Shown here piece by piece: positions 12,336 to 24,532 of a stretch of DNA of 64,000 bases. The position numbers and the translations under genes were made by a program. The notes under the pieces were generated by a model. It worked only from the letters and a program-made list of their open reading frames with translations, was not told the DNA's origin and ran no database searches. The DNA is from Torreya grandis. Its lineage: Eukaryota > Streptophyta > Pinopsida > Cupressales > Taxaceae. The DNA is taken from the NCBI GenBank assembly GCA_037957365.1, contig JARHVA010000639.1:1012501-1076500 (forward strand). Direction: 5' to 3'. The number at the start of each line of letters is the position of its first letter. The first letter of the stretch is position 1.

Positions 12336-13720
12336 GATGCTATAAGTAATTTCCATTTTATTTCTTACTTTCTTATTTCCTTATTTTTTCCATTGCTGGT
12401 GCATTTTATTTATTTTCTTTTCTTACTTTTTCATTGTCATTCTATCTTCATTTTTGTTTATTTTAGGTCTAGATTGCATGTTTTTCTCTATGGTTCCATG
12501 TCGATCAATGAAATAATCAAGGATGAAATGCTTGAAGGTAAGTGACATATATGTCATCCTAGTGTGTAAGTACTATGAGTATTTTATGGCATTATATTTA
12601 GTCTTCAATCTAATTCCAATGGTTTTATCTATTTGTGTGTGTTATGAATTAGTTTGTGTGTTTTGGTAAGTATTAGGATGGATTGTTTAACCCTTGAATA
12701 TATTCTCTCAAAACCTTTTTCACAAAATGCACTTTAACAACCTTTTAATTTACCTAGATGAAACTATTGTAGCCAAGGTCTGAGATTGAAAAATATATAA
12801 TTCTACTTTTTATTTAACATGGTGGTCCCCAACCCGAGATTGAGATGTTAAAAAAAAAGGCAAAAGTGAAATAAAATAAAATAAAATCTACTATTAAAAA
12901 AATGTTTTGGTGATTCAAGCAAATTCTACTGGGGCTATGGGTACATGCCTAGTATAGTGTTAGTATTTATATGGGATGAGATGAAACTCTATTGGGGCTA
13001 TGGATGCTTAGCTGGCAGCAGAGCAATGTCCAAGAATTTGTTATAAGGTAGAATTCACTATCTTTAAGATTCTAATTATAGCACCTAGTCCTTAAAAATT
13101 TCAAGGAAAAAAATGAATACACTAGAACACATTGGTCAATGAGATTGTTTGATTTGGGTTTTGTAGTCTTTCCCTTATTATGTTTACATGATTTGTTTCA
13201 TGTTTTAGTAATTAGGTTAAGAAAAATATTTTAGGTTGTAGGAAATGTATATATGCTCCAAAATACTCAACATAATTTTTTAGAAGAATCATCATTTGTT
13301 ATTTCTTGCACAACACACCTTAATTTCATTATAAAAATATGGAACCTCCTTTTTATTTGGAGTTTGGTCTTATATCCTTATGACATAGATTTGTTTTAGT
13401 GGTAAATCTTTGTTAATTCATGAATATTCCATTTTTCAAAGTCTACATTTGAAAATTTTGTGGGGTAGTTGACAACGTAGGAATTCCCAAATTTTAGGGT
13501 AGAATTTAAATTAAGATTTGACCCACCTACTATTTAAAAATAAAATTCTCCTTATGAATGTATATCATTGGGTCTAAGAAAGCCAATTTAGGGTCATTCA
13601 CCACTATATAGAGAGTGAATATAACTATCTCAAGCACTAGTATCCATTGTCATGCTTTTTGCAACCACCAGTTGAGTGACAGTGATCAAGTGGTAGACAA
13701 TATCTATAAGGTGATAGACA
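12336..13720. other. 3' flank of the integrase relic, non-coding
   Basis: There is no coding signal. Two polypurine-tract-like boxes, ctactggggctatgg near 12,927 and ctattggggctatgg near 12,990, recall the box series in the 3' region of the large element at 35.1-35.3 kb. This suggests the relic is a related Tat-type element. No LTR pair could be matched. Confidence 0.45.
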
Positions 13721-13726
13721 AGAAAA

Positions 13727-13982
13727 AGGTGTAAGATGACTACATGTAGCTGTCAGGTGACTTCATGCAGTAGTTAGGTGATTATGTGAAGTAGTCAAGT
13801 GACTACATGGAAAATTAGAGTGAATATAACTAGTAGTTAGGCAATTATAACTAGGAGTTGAGTTATTGCAACTAGTAGTCAAGCGATTGGTTAGAACATT
13901 CTGGTGACTATATGAATTAGTTGGGTGATTAGAACTAGCATTCAGGTATCTATGTGCAGTAGTTAAATGACTATAATTTGTA
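13727..13982. repeat. 21-bp minisatellite, left array (about 12 units)
   Basis: From 13,748 the sequence splits into consecutive units of exactly 21 bp such as agtagttaggtgattatgtga, agtagtcaagtgactacatgg and attagttgggtgattagaact. Because 21 is divisible by three, the minus strand stays open as a seven-residue repeat (HLTTS-type). That peptide is probably incidental. The unit carries a small palindromic core, tagtca..tgacta. A second array with the same period and a similar consensus lies at 17,580. Confidence 0.9.
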
Positions 13983-14119
13983 TGCATTGTTGATTTGATA
14001 GTCTTAAGATTTTTTTAAAAATAGAACAACCTATTGTTGTATTTCAACCAAAGGAAAAAAATAGGTATAAGTATTAATTTATTAACTATTATTATTTATT
14101 CATTACTATTAGGGTTAAA

Positions 14120-14735
14120 TAATAATTAATGTCTACAACCATTTTGTATGCATAATCCAATGATAATATAATCAAAGATATGCCTCCATTGAAAGATGTA
14201 CGTGGGTATGAAATACTAGATAGAGGTATTAAATATTATTTTATTTATTATTCTGTTATTTATTTTCACTTATGTTACAGTCTTTATTAATAATTAGTCT
14301 ATAACCATTTTTCATGCATAACCTAATGATAATAGTTTTGAAGATATACCTCCATTAGAATATGCACCTGGATATGAAATACTAGACAGATGTATTAAAT
14401 ATTATTTAATTTTTTGTTCTATTATTTATTTACACTTTTTTTTATAAACATAATTAATAATTAGTCTACAATCATTTTGCATGTAGAACCCAATGATAAT
14501 AATTTTGAAGATATGCTTTCATTAGAAGATGTCCCTAGATATCATATCAAATTCTAAACAGGGGTACTAAATATTATATGATTTACTATATTTTTAATTA
14601 TTTACACTTTCTTATTAAGGACTAATTTTTAATAATAATTACAATATCTATACCCATTTTACAAGTAGAACCAATTGATAAACCTTATGAAGATATGCCT
14701 CCATTGAAAGATGTCCTCAGGTATGAAATACCCTC
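14120..14735 (+). repeat. Four tandem mini-exon-like repeats (166-182 bp)
   Basis: A block encoding EPNDNNFEDMPPLEDVPGYE-like peptides recurs with its gatatgcctcc-type core at 14,177, 14,343, 14,510 and 14,692, giving spacings of 166, 167 and 182 bp. Each copy is preceded by a T-rich stretch ending in tag just before the EPND codons, and is followed soon after the EDV codons by gtatga or similar. This looks like a duplicated small exon with its introns, though splicing is an inference. The repeats lie directly upstream of the hAT-like coding relic, in the same orientation. Confidence 0.7.
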
Positions 14736-14829
14736 ACAAAATTCAAGGAAATGACACTGGAGGACATCATCATGGATGTTGATAATGAGTACCCAGTACC
14801 ACCAAATGAGATTTTTACTCAATCAACAT

Positions 14830-16168
14830 AATCTTTAGATTAAATAAGTAGTAAAAAAATTGTGTGAAAGAAGAGAAGTACATGGACAATTGGAAGGTCA
14901 TTTAAGTTTGATTAGTAAGCTAATACCCATTCATTGAACTTGTATAGCATGAAAATAGTACCAAAACACCAACATAATGTAAATATATAATATGTGGTTG
15001 GAAACTTGGAAAGGAACACAAAATGTAACTCAAGCTGGACACAATTGAGAAATATTGTGGCAAAATATATGAGTTGGTAAAAGACAAAAATGGATAAATC
15101 AAAAAAATAGAGAGATGGAAAAATGCAAAATAATGCATTCATCAATGTTACACAAATGAGTATAAAAATAATTAGCAGCATCAACAACACCTCATTTAGA
15201 AAGGAGAAATAATCATAGCTTAGTTTGGAAAAGTTGTTCAAATCAATCTATTTGCCAAAAATATATAGTTTTCCACTTTAATATCACATTTTGAAAAGAG
15301 GCAAACCAATCTTTAATTTTTTAGATTACAAGATTTCATTTCAGTATATTGTATTTTATAACATTTCTTAATCATATTGATTAGATAATAGTGCTTGGGA
15401 GATGAAAAAATGCCTTACAATGATTGAAAAGGAGGATTTGAAGGAAAAATTAAAATTAATATAGTATATGTCATTGTCTATTGATGAGGAAATAATAGTT
15501 GATAACACATCATGTGTTTTCATGCATGTTTAAACATTTGAGAACCATTCAAGAAAACCTCACCTATTATGTGTAAGTAAAATGAAGGAAAATTGTAATG
15601 CTGAGAACCTTTCCAAATTAGTTATTTCTAATTTGGTAGATATTGTTGGTATGAATTATTATGATATAGGTACCAAGTTAGTGTGTTTTGGTGTGGATGG
15701 GGCATTAGTAATGTAGGGGAACAAAACTAGTCGGTGTGTTTGCCTACAAACAATAGTTGCCCCATATATGATTCCAATCCACTACATGGCACATAGAATG
15801 AATCTTGCTTACACAAATTTTAGCACATTTTAAAATGTATAAAATGTGGAGGAACTTATCTATGACTTGTACACATACATGTCAAGCAGTCCAAAAAGGT
15901 TTTTAGAGTTTCATAAATTTGTGATTAGAGTGACTGATGGTTAAAAATAATTAAAATATGTTGATACAAGATAGATTTTCATGTATGAGCTTGCTTTTAG
16001 AATATTTTAATAATATATATCATTGACATGTTTCATGTTTAAATATAAGATGGATGTTGACAAGGTAAAATATTTATTGTACCATTTGACATATTTCAAA
16101 ACTTTGCTAATATTGTGTGGTATTTTGCCTATATTAAAAACAATGCATTGTTTGATGAAACATGTACA

Positions 16169-16246
<78 letters not shown>

Positions 16247-17225
16247 GACTTCATTCGGTTGAGGAAACATGTTTGTCAATCTCTTGATATATTATACTAC
16301 TCAAATGAAAGTTTTAAGGGACCAATATTTGACATTTGAAAAATTTTAATAGATATTAAGTACCTTAAAAACTATTTAAAATTTAATATTAATGATCATC
16401 ATTGTATTTCCATTAATGAAAAGGAGATACCACTACACACTTTCTAAAGACTAATTCATGTGGCTGGAATAGAAATTGAAGAAGTACATATATCATGGAT
16501 TATATATGATAATGTCATAGATGAGACACAAATGAAATTGAGTAACATTTCAAAAAGATTATATGCCTAAATTTGAGATCAATTTCAAAGGGGTGAGTTT
16601 CTTGAAGCCATAGGAGTGGTGAATCCTATATTTTAGAATATCTACAGGTTAAAGAAATAATAATTAATTTATTTATGAAATACATGGGTACTCTCATTAA
16701 TTATTTTAGTAAGTCTATATAAATTAATGGAGTTGAAGTTGAGTGTATTTTACAAAAGAATTTATTAAAAAAATTGTCAATGAATTTTGGAATTACAATG
16801 GTTTAACACTATCTGAACTTAGATGAACCAACACAAATATGTGTTACTATAAGGCTATGGAAGAAACTGTATCCCAACATTGTTCTACAAGAAAGACTTA
16901 ATGAATATTTTTAGCTATATGAATTGTGCCAAAAAATAATTTTAAGGTTGGTGGAATATGAAAGGGTATTTAGTGCACTATCTTTTGTCAAATCTAAAAT
17001 TCAAAATAGATTAGATAAAAATCTTGATACATGTTTGAGGTTGTATGTTTCAGTGTATGCAGTGGATGAGTTTATATATGAAAGTGTGATTTTAATTTGG
17101 AGTCCTCTTATTTGAATAAGAGGTTTCACTAATACAACAACCAAAGAAGATATTGAAAAAGCCACCGAGACAATACATACAAATGTCAATGATGAAGCAC
17201 ATGTTATAAAAGGGTTATTCCGGCT
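14830..17225 (+). pseudogene. hAT-superfamily transposase relic
   Basis: Joining frames gives a colinear hAT-type protein. A degraded zinc-finger-like N-terminus comes first (about 14,910-15,120, LKLDTIEKYCGKIYELVKD). The catalytic region follows at about 15,580-15,930: SKLVISNLVDIVG, then KLVCFGVDGALVM, IVAPYMIPIHYMAHRMNLAY and YMSSSPKRFLEFHKFV. Another segment (VDTR.IFMYE, about 15,960) corresponds to the R-W region. The C-terminal dimerisation domain is at 16,950-17,095 (ERVFSALSFVKSKIQNRLDK, then LDTCLRLYVSVYAVDEFIYE). The protein would cut and paste the element. It is dead: many stops, and a 73-bp AT run is embedded in it. Terminal inverted repeats were not identified. It could instead be an old domesticated hAT-like gene. 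Confidence 0.82.
16171..16243. repeat. (AT)n microsatellite inside the hAT relic
   Basis: 73 bp of perfect AT dinucleotides interrupt the hAT coding sequence after a MHCLMKHVQ segment. The Tyr-Ile repeats in the open frames across it are an artefact. Confidence 0.95.
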
Positions 17226-17579
17226 ACCTGAGTTTTAGTTTGTATATATTTCAAATTTAATTGAATTTAATTCAATTGGGATACATTTTTATTATTTATT
17301 TAACAATATTTTCTCTTTATAATTCATAAATCAATTACATATCAAGTAGTCTTCTATTGAATAATAATTCATATGATCAGTTATGTTGTTTATGAATGGC
17401 TTAATTGATTTCTTTACCAATAGTATATATCATACATACAATGTACCTAATAAATTAAAAAAATATTACTTTTCAAGATAATATCTAACACATAATCAAG
17501 TACAAGAAGTCTATCAAGAATTGGATGCATCTTCTAAAATCCAGATGTTAGGGTGTGATGTTGGATGTCTACATTATGC
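17226..17579. other. Non-coding 3' flank of the hAT relic
   Basis: Downstream of the last hAT-like codons there is AT-rich sequence without features up to the right 21-bp array. Confidence 0.5.
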
Positions 17580-17875
17580 AGGCAGACGACTGTGCCATGT
17601 AGTCAAATAACTATAGTATGTAGTTAGACAAACGCAAGGCACAATTGAATGACTAAAAGGTGCATTTAGATGACTAAAAGATGAAGTTAGATGATTTTAG
17701 GATGCATTTAGATGATGAAATCATGTATTCAGATGACTATTCCATACAACCATATAACTACATAGTGCAGTTTGATGACTACATCATGTAGTCAAATGAT
17801 TGCATAATACAATTAGATGAATGCATTATGGATTCAAACAACTCCATTGTACATTGTATAGTTAGATGATTCATG
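17580..17875. repeat. 21-bp minisatellite, right array (about 13-14 units)
   Basis: Consecutive 21-bp units such as agtcaaataactatagtatgt, atttagatgactaaaagatga and agtttgatgactacatcatgt tile the interval without slippage for at least 13 units from 17,580. Period, orientation and consensus match the array at 13,748. The two arrays flank the hAT relic. Confidence 0.9.
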
Positions 17876-18487
17876 GTATTTCATTCACCACATGTGACCT
17901 CCTAATTCACCTATGCTATTATATGCCTTCTAACTTGATTTACCACCATTGTGAAACTAATTCGCCTAATGAACTCTAATGTTTTTTAATAGAGGCCACT
18001 AAAATTTTCCATACCTTGGGAGCTTTATGTGGTTTTTTTCTATTGAAATACCTTTTTATAGTGACTGAAAGTCTTAGATGCATAATCTAAATCTTAATCA
18101 TGCTTTATTATTTTTAGCCATGTTTGAATATCAAATAACCATCATAAACACTTGGTCTCAAGTTGACATCTAGGATTGCTTTGATATAAATATTCAAATT
18201 TGCATGATTTTATTATGTCTTGGTCTATCTAGTACTTGTTTTGGAAATGCATTAAATTTTCCCTTTTATTCCATTTCACTTTAGATCTATGTAAGTTATC
18301 AAACTATTTCATAGTTTTTATGCTTCTTTTCCTAAGCAATTTGATTTATTTTTGCTTCATTTTGATTTAAAATGACTAACCTTTCATACAAAATTTATTG
18401 TTTTACTTATCCATTCTTCATAAAAATGGAATTAATTGACTTTAGGATTGAACAATTAATTAAGTCTTTACATGGGTTTATTCTTCA
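17876..18487. other. Non-coding spacer
   Basis: No gene is supported. A loose inverted match exists between about 14,042-14,065 and the reverse complement of about 18,027-18,055 (gtatttcaa followed by an A-run). It is too short to call a terminal repeat. Confidence 0.4.
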
Positions 18488-18590
18488 CTTAGTCACTCTT
18501 ATATATTTTAGACTTAGTCACTTTATATATTTCAAACTTAGTTGCTTTTATGCATTTCAAACTTAGTCATTTTATTTCAAATTTCATAAT
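18488..18590. repeat. ~25-bp minisatellite (cttagtcac...), four units
   Basis: Four successive units begin cttagtcactcttata, cttagtcactttatat, cttagttgcttttatg and cttagtcattttattt, each about 24-25 bp and ending in a ttcaaa or tttaga motif. Confidence 0.75.
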
Positions 18591-20873
18591 AAAGTCCTAA
18601 CTACTAGTTTTTTGTTTTGTATGGTCTCACCATTTATCATTCACTTCCTCATGAACCTTCTAGAATTGGTTAATTTTTACGTCTGTGAGCCCTTAGGTGA
18701 ACAAGATCTCACCAATGGCATTATCCAACTTCTTGAGTCCCTAAGACTAATCATGTATATCCCTTTATTTATAAGATCTAGATGCTTGGGATGCTTTTGA
18801 GTGGCATGATCCATCCTTACCACTCCTTGATATGGTTTGTATGACTTTAAGCCTTCAATAGAGCACTGGGTGATCGATATCTTGAAAAGCATCATGATCT
18901 TGTTTCACCCAAACCTTGTGATAGAGAAATATAGCTAGATGCCTAGTCATGCTATGGATAAATAAGGATATTCCATGTGGCATGACCATATAGATAAAGG
19001 ACACACTGGAAAACACAACAACATTCATTGATATTAAATTAGATAATCATCTTACCTATCAAAATCATCAAAATAAAAAATGGGACTTAGATATTTTTGT
19101 ATTATCTAGATTTTAATTTAGAGATTTTGCAGTCCTTTTTCTTGTCTCTTTTTGGTTATTTTGCATCTGCTAACTTTAAGGTCGACTAATTGATTATATT
19201 TTTTAATCATTCGAACTTAGTTATTTTATTCTTTCAACTCAATCAAAATAACCATGGTTTGAAAAATGGGGCAAGTTTTACATGATGGTTTTAGTCTATT
19301 TCTAATTTTTTTCACCTCAAATGATTAAGTGTTCATATCAATTTACTTTTAAAACTTAACCATTTTCATTTAAATTCATATTAAATTGACTAATGACTAT
19401 TGCTTTCTAATAAGGGTTAATGGTCAAATCACCACATGATGATTCCTCATGGCTTCTAGACTTAGTCATTTATTCAAAAGTCCTTGAGCTCCCAAATGAA
19501 TGGGTGATGCCATGTGGTGAAATCCTACTTCTCCACAGCATTGGGATGAACATTACTAGTGATCCTGCAATAGATCATTTGAGTAAATGGGATGATGCCA
19601 TGTGGTGAAATCTCACTTCATCATAGATTAATCATACATAGATGATAAACCATCAACCCTTTGGGTGAATGAGATGTAGCAACATGATAAGGTCCCATTT
19701 TACCACTCTCTTTAGATGTTCAAAATGGTTTGGATAGGAAATAAAGCCTCAGATGCCTAAGATAGGCCATGTTTCAAAACTTTGGGGTATTAGAGTAGTC
19801 AAAGCTTATAAAATAATGATCTAGGACTAATGAGATTTGAGTGGCCATGATCTCACCATGTGGTGAATTCTCATTACATCAGAGCTAGAGAAAAGTATGA
19901 AGACATAAGGTCCTCATGCCAAACAACAAAACAATAGAAACTCACCATGTAATATGAATCTAACCTATGAGGACACAATTATATCATGGGGTATTGGGGA
20001 GTGTCCACCTGGTGAAAATTTCTTGAGGTAGATACATGGACCTCCCTAAAATGAGTTCAAGTTTGAATTTGATAGCCATCGCAACCCATAGAGGCCATCA
20101 TCACTTAGAAACTAGACTATTGATCCACCACAATTGACATGCTCAGATTATGGTTTATTTCTAGTAATAACAAGATCATGGGTTGCAATATTATAATCAA
20201 ATCAGGTTGTGGCATTGATTGAAAGATAGTGTGCACCTTGGGACCAAGTAAAGATGACAAAGATATAATATGTTTGAAAGGGGCATGATCTCTAACTATA
20301 AGACATTCCCAACTAGTAATCCTAAAAAAGATCCCAAAGACATTCCACTATGTAAAATTCACATGGAATTTAGTTAACATGGTCTGTGGTACTTTGATCA
20401 TGGTCAGATCAAAACCCGAGTTAGCATCAAGTGGACCCAACTTGTTGAGTTGTCATCACCACCCATTTGTGAGTTGAATTTGAGACTACTTGGATAAAAT
20501 TTCTATATAAGACTAGTTATTCATTGTGAGAAGAGCTGGTTCATTTATATTTTAGATGTTAGAATAGAATAACTAGACCTTTTTATTTCTTATTTTTTTT
20601 ACTTTCCTAGTTAGTTTATTTTATGGTGAGTTGTACTATTTTAAAGCATTTCTATAGTTTAAGTTGGAAAGGGTGAGTCCCAGACATTATTTTTCCATGC
20701 AATATATTTAAATTGAAAGGCTATGAAGGTAAAGTTCATAATTTATACATTCATATGGTAATTTTTTTCCTCTTGCTTCATAATCAAGTTTCCCTTAGAC
20801 CGTAGCACCATATTTGTTCATGACTATGTGAATGTTAGTGAAATATAAGAGTGGTTTCATGAGATTTGTCTAG
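18591..20873. other. Non-coding region with a two-copy 85-bp repeat
   Basis: No coding gene is supported. At about 19,498-19,620 the phrase gatgccatgtggtgaaatc occurs twice, 85 bp apart, with similar flanks. A looser third copy (catgtggtgaattctca) lies near 19,858. The rest, up to the insertion point of the large retrotransposon at 20,879, holds nothing recognisable. Confidence 0.45.
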
Positions 20874-20878
20874 CTGAA

Positions 20879-22086
20879 TGTATAGACATCCAATTCCTAA
20901 CACCATTTGTCTTGAAATTGTCAATCTTACTCTAATTGCACTCAAATTCACATTTTAGGTCAAAATCCATAAAATGTGCTAAATGGTTCTAAATTGTCAT
21001 TTAAAAGTGTTGATTTTGGTAAAAGTATCCCTAAATGGGGCAATGCATTTTATGGGCCAACTAATTTTGATCATATCATTTCGAGTCAAAATGATGATTT
21101 TGCTTTTTTGTACTTTAGATCACTCTTTTCTTCTAATTTGTTAGTACACATCATGTAACTTTGTTATTTTGTGTTGGAAATATCCTAAATAGGAATACGG
21201 TTCCAATGCATCTAACATCACCTTCCAATTCTGCCTGAGTCAAATTACGACTTAGTAATATGACTTTTTGACTATTTTGATTAATTGAGGGCTAATTTAC
21301 AAATAATTGAACAAATGTTGATTAACCTTTTTTAAGGCTAATTAATTCAATTCAAGAGCTTAAGTGGATTTTCCATGAGAGTTGTTGAATATTTTTTTTT
21401 GAAAATTGATTTCTATTAACTACATCATCAAGTGACATTATTTCTTGGGAAGACATCCCTAGGCCATATATGCCACAAATATCAGGATTATTGGTCTCCC
21501 ATGCCTCATAATGACCCTCCATGCCTCTTTAATTCCCCTTTTTCCAAAGCCATGATGAAGATAATTATGTATTTAATTACAAATATTTAATTAATCCTCA
21601 ACCACACATCTTCATCTCAAGATGGATGGTTTAGGTTGATTATGGTCATTTTCAAAAATATATAAATAGAGAGGCTATGAACATCATTTTAAATCTTGAA
21701 TTGTGAAAAGTTATTATGTTTAATTTTCTTCACAATCTTTTGTATTTGACCATTGATTTTAGTTACAAGCTTCATTGATAGGCTAGTTTAGTGATTCCAA
21801 ATTATGAACCTAGGTTTTGTGGAGAGTTCTTGAGACATTGGAGGAGTTGGCCACCATTTTTTCTGAACACAATATCTATTGATCAAGGGAGAACATGATT
21901 TTTATCCTCATTTGTATGGTGAATCCATTTGGGAAGGTGATATGATGTTACTTTCTTTCATTTGTTTCTTGTTATCCTTTGTAATTCCCACATGAATAGA
22001 TAGGCTTAATTCGGTTTGTTCCTATGCATTCTTCCTTTGATTTATTCAAATAATATTTGAATAATAATGTTATGTAATACTCTATA
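20879..22086 (+). repeat. 5' LTR of the large Tat-group element
   Basis: Starts TGTATAGACAT and matches the sequence after the polypurine tract at 35,724 (TGTAGACAT...) through aattcctaacac, ggtcaaaatccataaaatg and acaaatgttgattaacc. After the nested insertion it matches again from 52,256 (catcttcatctcaagatgg, catttgggaaggtgatatg). Similarity stops after ctctata at 22,086, so the true end may be a few bases further. This LTR is uninterrupted, and at 21,560-21,564 it carries the empty version of the site where the 3' LTR holds the nested array. Confidence 0.85.
21657..21670 (+). promoter_or_regulatory. Putative TATA box in the 5' LTR
   Basis: The string atatataaataga lies in the second half of the LTR, where a U3/R promoter is expected. 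The equivalent position in the 3' LTR (52,355-52,366) reads tctataaataga, so the box is conserved between the LTRs. Activity is inferred only. Confidence 0.5.
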
Positions 22087-24532
22087 AATTTTTCATGCCC
22101 GATGGGACTATCTTCATGAGAGCACAACCCACGAAATTTTTTGTATTTCATAGTTTTAATTCATTTTTTGTTGTTTTTGCTTTGAGTAAAAATGGCCAAT
22201 AAAGAATTCATAACTTTTTATTTACTTAATATTTTTGTCTAAATTTTTGGATTAATATATTTAAATATTTTATTGATATTCTCTAAAATTTTCACAAAAA
22301 CGTTCTTTATATTTTAGAAGTTATGGCTTTTTTAGTAACAATCCCTTTCTGTTTTTTGTTTTATGGTAAAAACGGCTAGTACAGAGTGATTAATTTTTTT
22401 TGTATTAACTTTTGGGATCTAATTATTTTTATATAGGTAAACCATATAGTTATTGAAAACCTGTAAAAATTTATTTTCAAAAAAATCTATAGTTTAAAAA
22501 TTATGATATAAACACTAACTACAGGTTTTTATGTTTTATGTGCTGGTTTTTATGTTTTACGTGATTTTTTTTTAATTTTTAGCCTTCTAATTTGTTATTT
22601 GCAGGTTTTCATATGTTTAATATTATTATTTATTATTTATTATTTATTGTGTTTTAATTTTATAATATTTTCCTTTCAAGTTTTTCTTTTGATTTTTGCT
22701 AACATTGTCTAACCTAACTCATTTGCTTTTGGGGTGATGCCTTAAGGATGGACTATAACCGACAACCTTCTAGTTTAAAGTTTCTTGTTTGAAAACTAAA
22801 TGTGCCTCAAAGATAAAGGAAATGTTGAAATTTTTAGTATAGGACCAACTTGAAATTTTCTATATCATGCTCTTTAGACGTCTTTTTAAAGTTTAAGATG
22901 AATTAGAAACCTTCATTTTGGTGTTTAAAGAAAATATTTAAGGTAATTTATTTGTTAATGTTTTGATAAATTGTGATTTCAAAGTTACAACTTAAGACCA
23001 AGGGTTCAAAATAACATCACCTCATATTTCATTTGGGGCTTAAAATTGAATTCACTTGTCAAATTTGTATTCAATAGTTATTTAAACTTAGAATTTGATT
23101 CATAAAAAGAGGGACGTTGCATGTATGCTCTTCCATCCATTCCCTTTAGGGAAATTTTGGAATCAAAATCACCATCCTTATTGCAAACATGCCTAGTCCA
23201 AGGCATAGAAAAAATTTCATCTAAATCTCTCCCTCAAGACTCACAATAGTTTGAATGATCTTGAAAAAGACCCTAAAGTCTTTTTCTTATGTCTTTTATT
23301 TCATTGCATCTTGACTTGCGAGGGAGACTTCATTACCTCCCAAAAGTTCTTTAGGGAAGCTTTGACCCAAGGTTTCACCTCCTGGTACTAACTCCAACCA
23401 CTCTTATTAGGATCCAAGGTTTGGGTGATTAAACCACCTTCTAGTGATGGAGTTGCACATGGGATGTATCTGCACTTTGGACATCACACTACACTAAGCA
23501 AACAACAGGATGTAGTAGTTGAAAAAAGATCAAGAACTTTTTGTAACAAGCCAAGTGTTGTGGACACTCAATTACGTGCTTTTATTTTTCATCATGATGT
23601 GAAAGTCATTGTATAATTGATTCCCCTAGAAATATTTGAAAACTTTCTAATTCAATTGACCACACTTTACCATACCTTTTTAGTTAGACTTAAGATGATT
23701 ATTTTTTGTCATTAGCTTACTTGGTCTTGATTTGTGTCTATAAACTACTTGTTAACTCAATGAACTTAACCAAAGCACTTTGTCTTTAATTTTCTTGAGC
23801 AAGGGAGGTGTTATGATGTCTAATTAGAAAATTTATCTTTTCCTTTTTCAAGTTATTATCAAAATATTTTGTGTCATGTCATCCACTTTGGCATAGTCAT
23901 GTTGCCCAATTGAGTGTAGACCTTTTACCCATTTTTTTAAAAGTCTCTCATTTATAATTCGCATTTGAATTGAACCTTTTTAATTTTTAAGGGTTGGTGT
24001 GTTAAGTTGGCTTTTCCATTTACACACTAAACTTGTTCTAACTTGGATTGAATCTTTCATTTGGATTAAGGGCCATTTATTAGACTCAAAATCACATTAT
24101 CATCTTGGGTGGAATCAAGTCATCTTGTGTATTGCTCACGCTTTGAGTCCTAGAACTTTTTTATCCTATTATTACAATGTGGCAATGTTGTACTACCCAT
24201 TTAGCATTAGCTTTGTACTTAGTTATTCATGCATGTTTTTACATCTTGAGTTACTTAGTTCATTTTGTATTCTTCATAATTTAGAGAGCTTTCCTCTGAT
24301 TTTCTAGGGTCAACTCATCAAAGTTGAAACTTGATTTTATGGTACAGGCGTATCACAAAGATTTAGGCTTTGGTGTACTATTTTTCACCTTAGATCTTTA
24401 AGTTACCTTACCCTCTTCCAATCTATATGATTTCAACTTTACCAAAAGTTGAGTAAATTCATGAACCAAATTATCTAATTGTGTGTGGTTTCAATCCACC
24501 CTCCTTTATAGTCTCTTTGGTACATTAGTTAT
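22087..24532 (+). other. Long 5' leader of the Tat-group element
   Basis: 2.4 kb of non-coding sequence between LTR and gag; long leaders are common in this group. No convincing primer-binding site follows the LTR. A degenerate tandem duplication of about 170-180 bp is visible at about 22,161-22,515. Both copies contain a block of the type taaaaatggc or taaaaacggc, then a stretch ending in gaagttatgg or aaaattatga. Confidence 0.55.

Noticed and set aside
16007..16339. Tyr-Ile repeat proteins on both strands
   Set aside because: They are translations of the 73-bp AT run inside the hAT relic.
13748..17875. CRISPR array
   Set aside because: Units are contiguous 21-bp repeats with no unique spacers, in a plant-type transposon-rich context.
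14040..18055. Terminal inverted repeats for the hAT relic (gtatttcaa + A-run on the left; inverse near 18,030)
   Set aside because: The match is about 17-20 bp, A-rich and gapped, with no 8-bp target duplication beside it.
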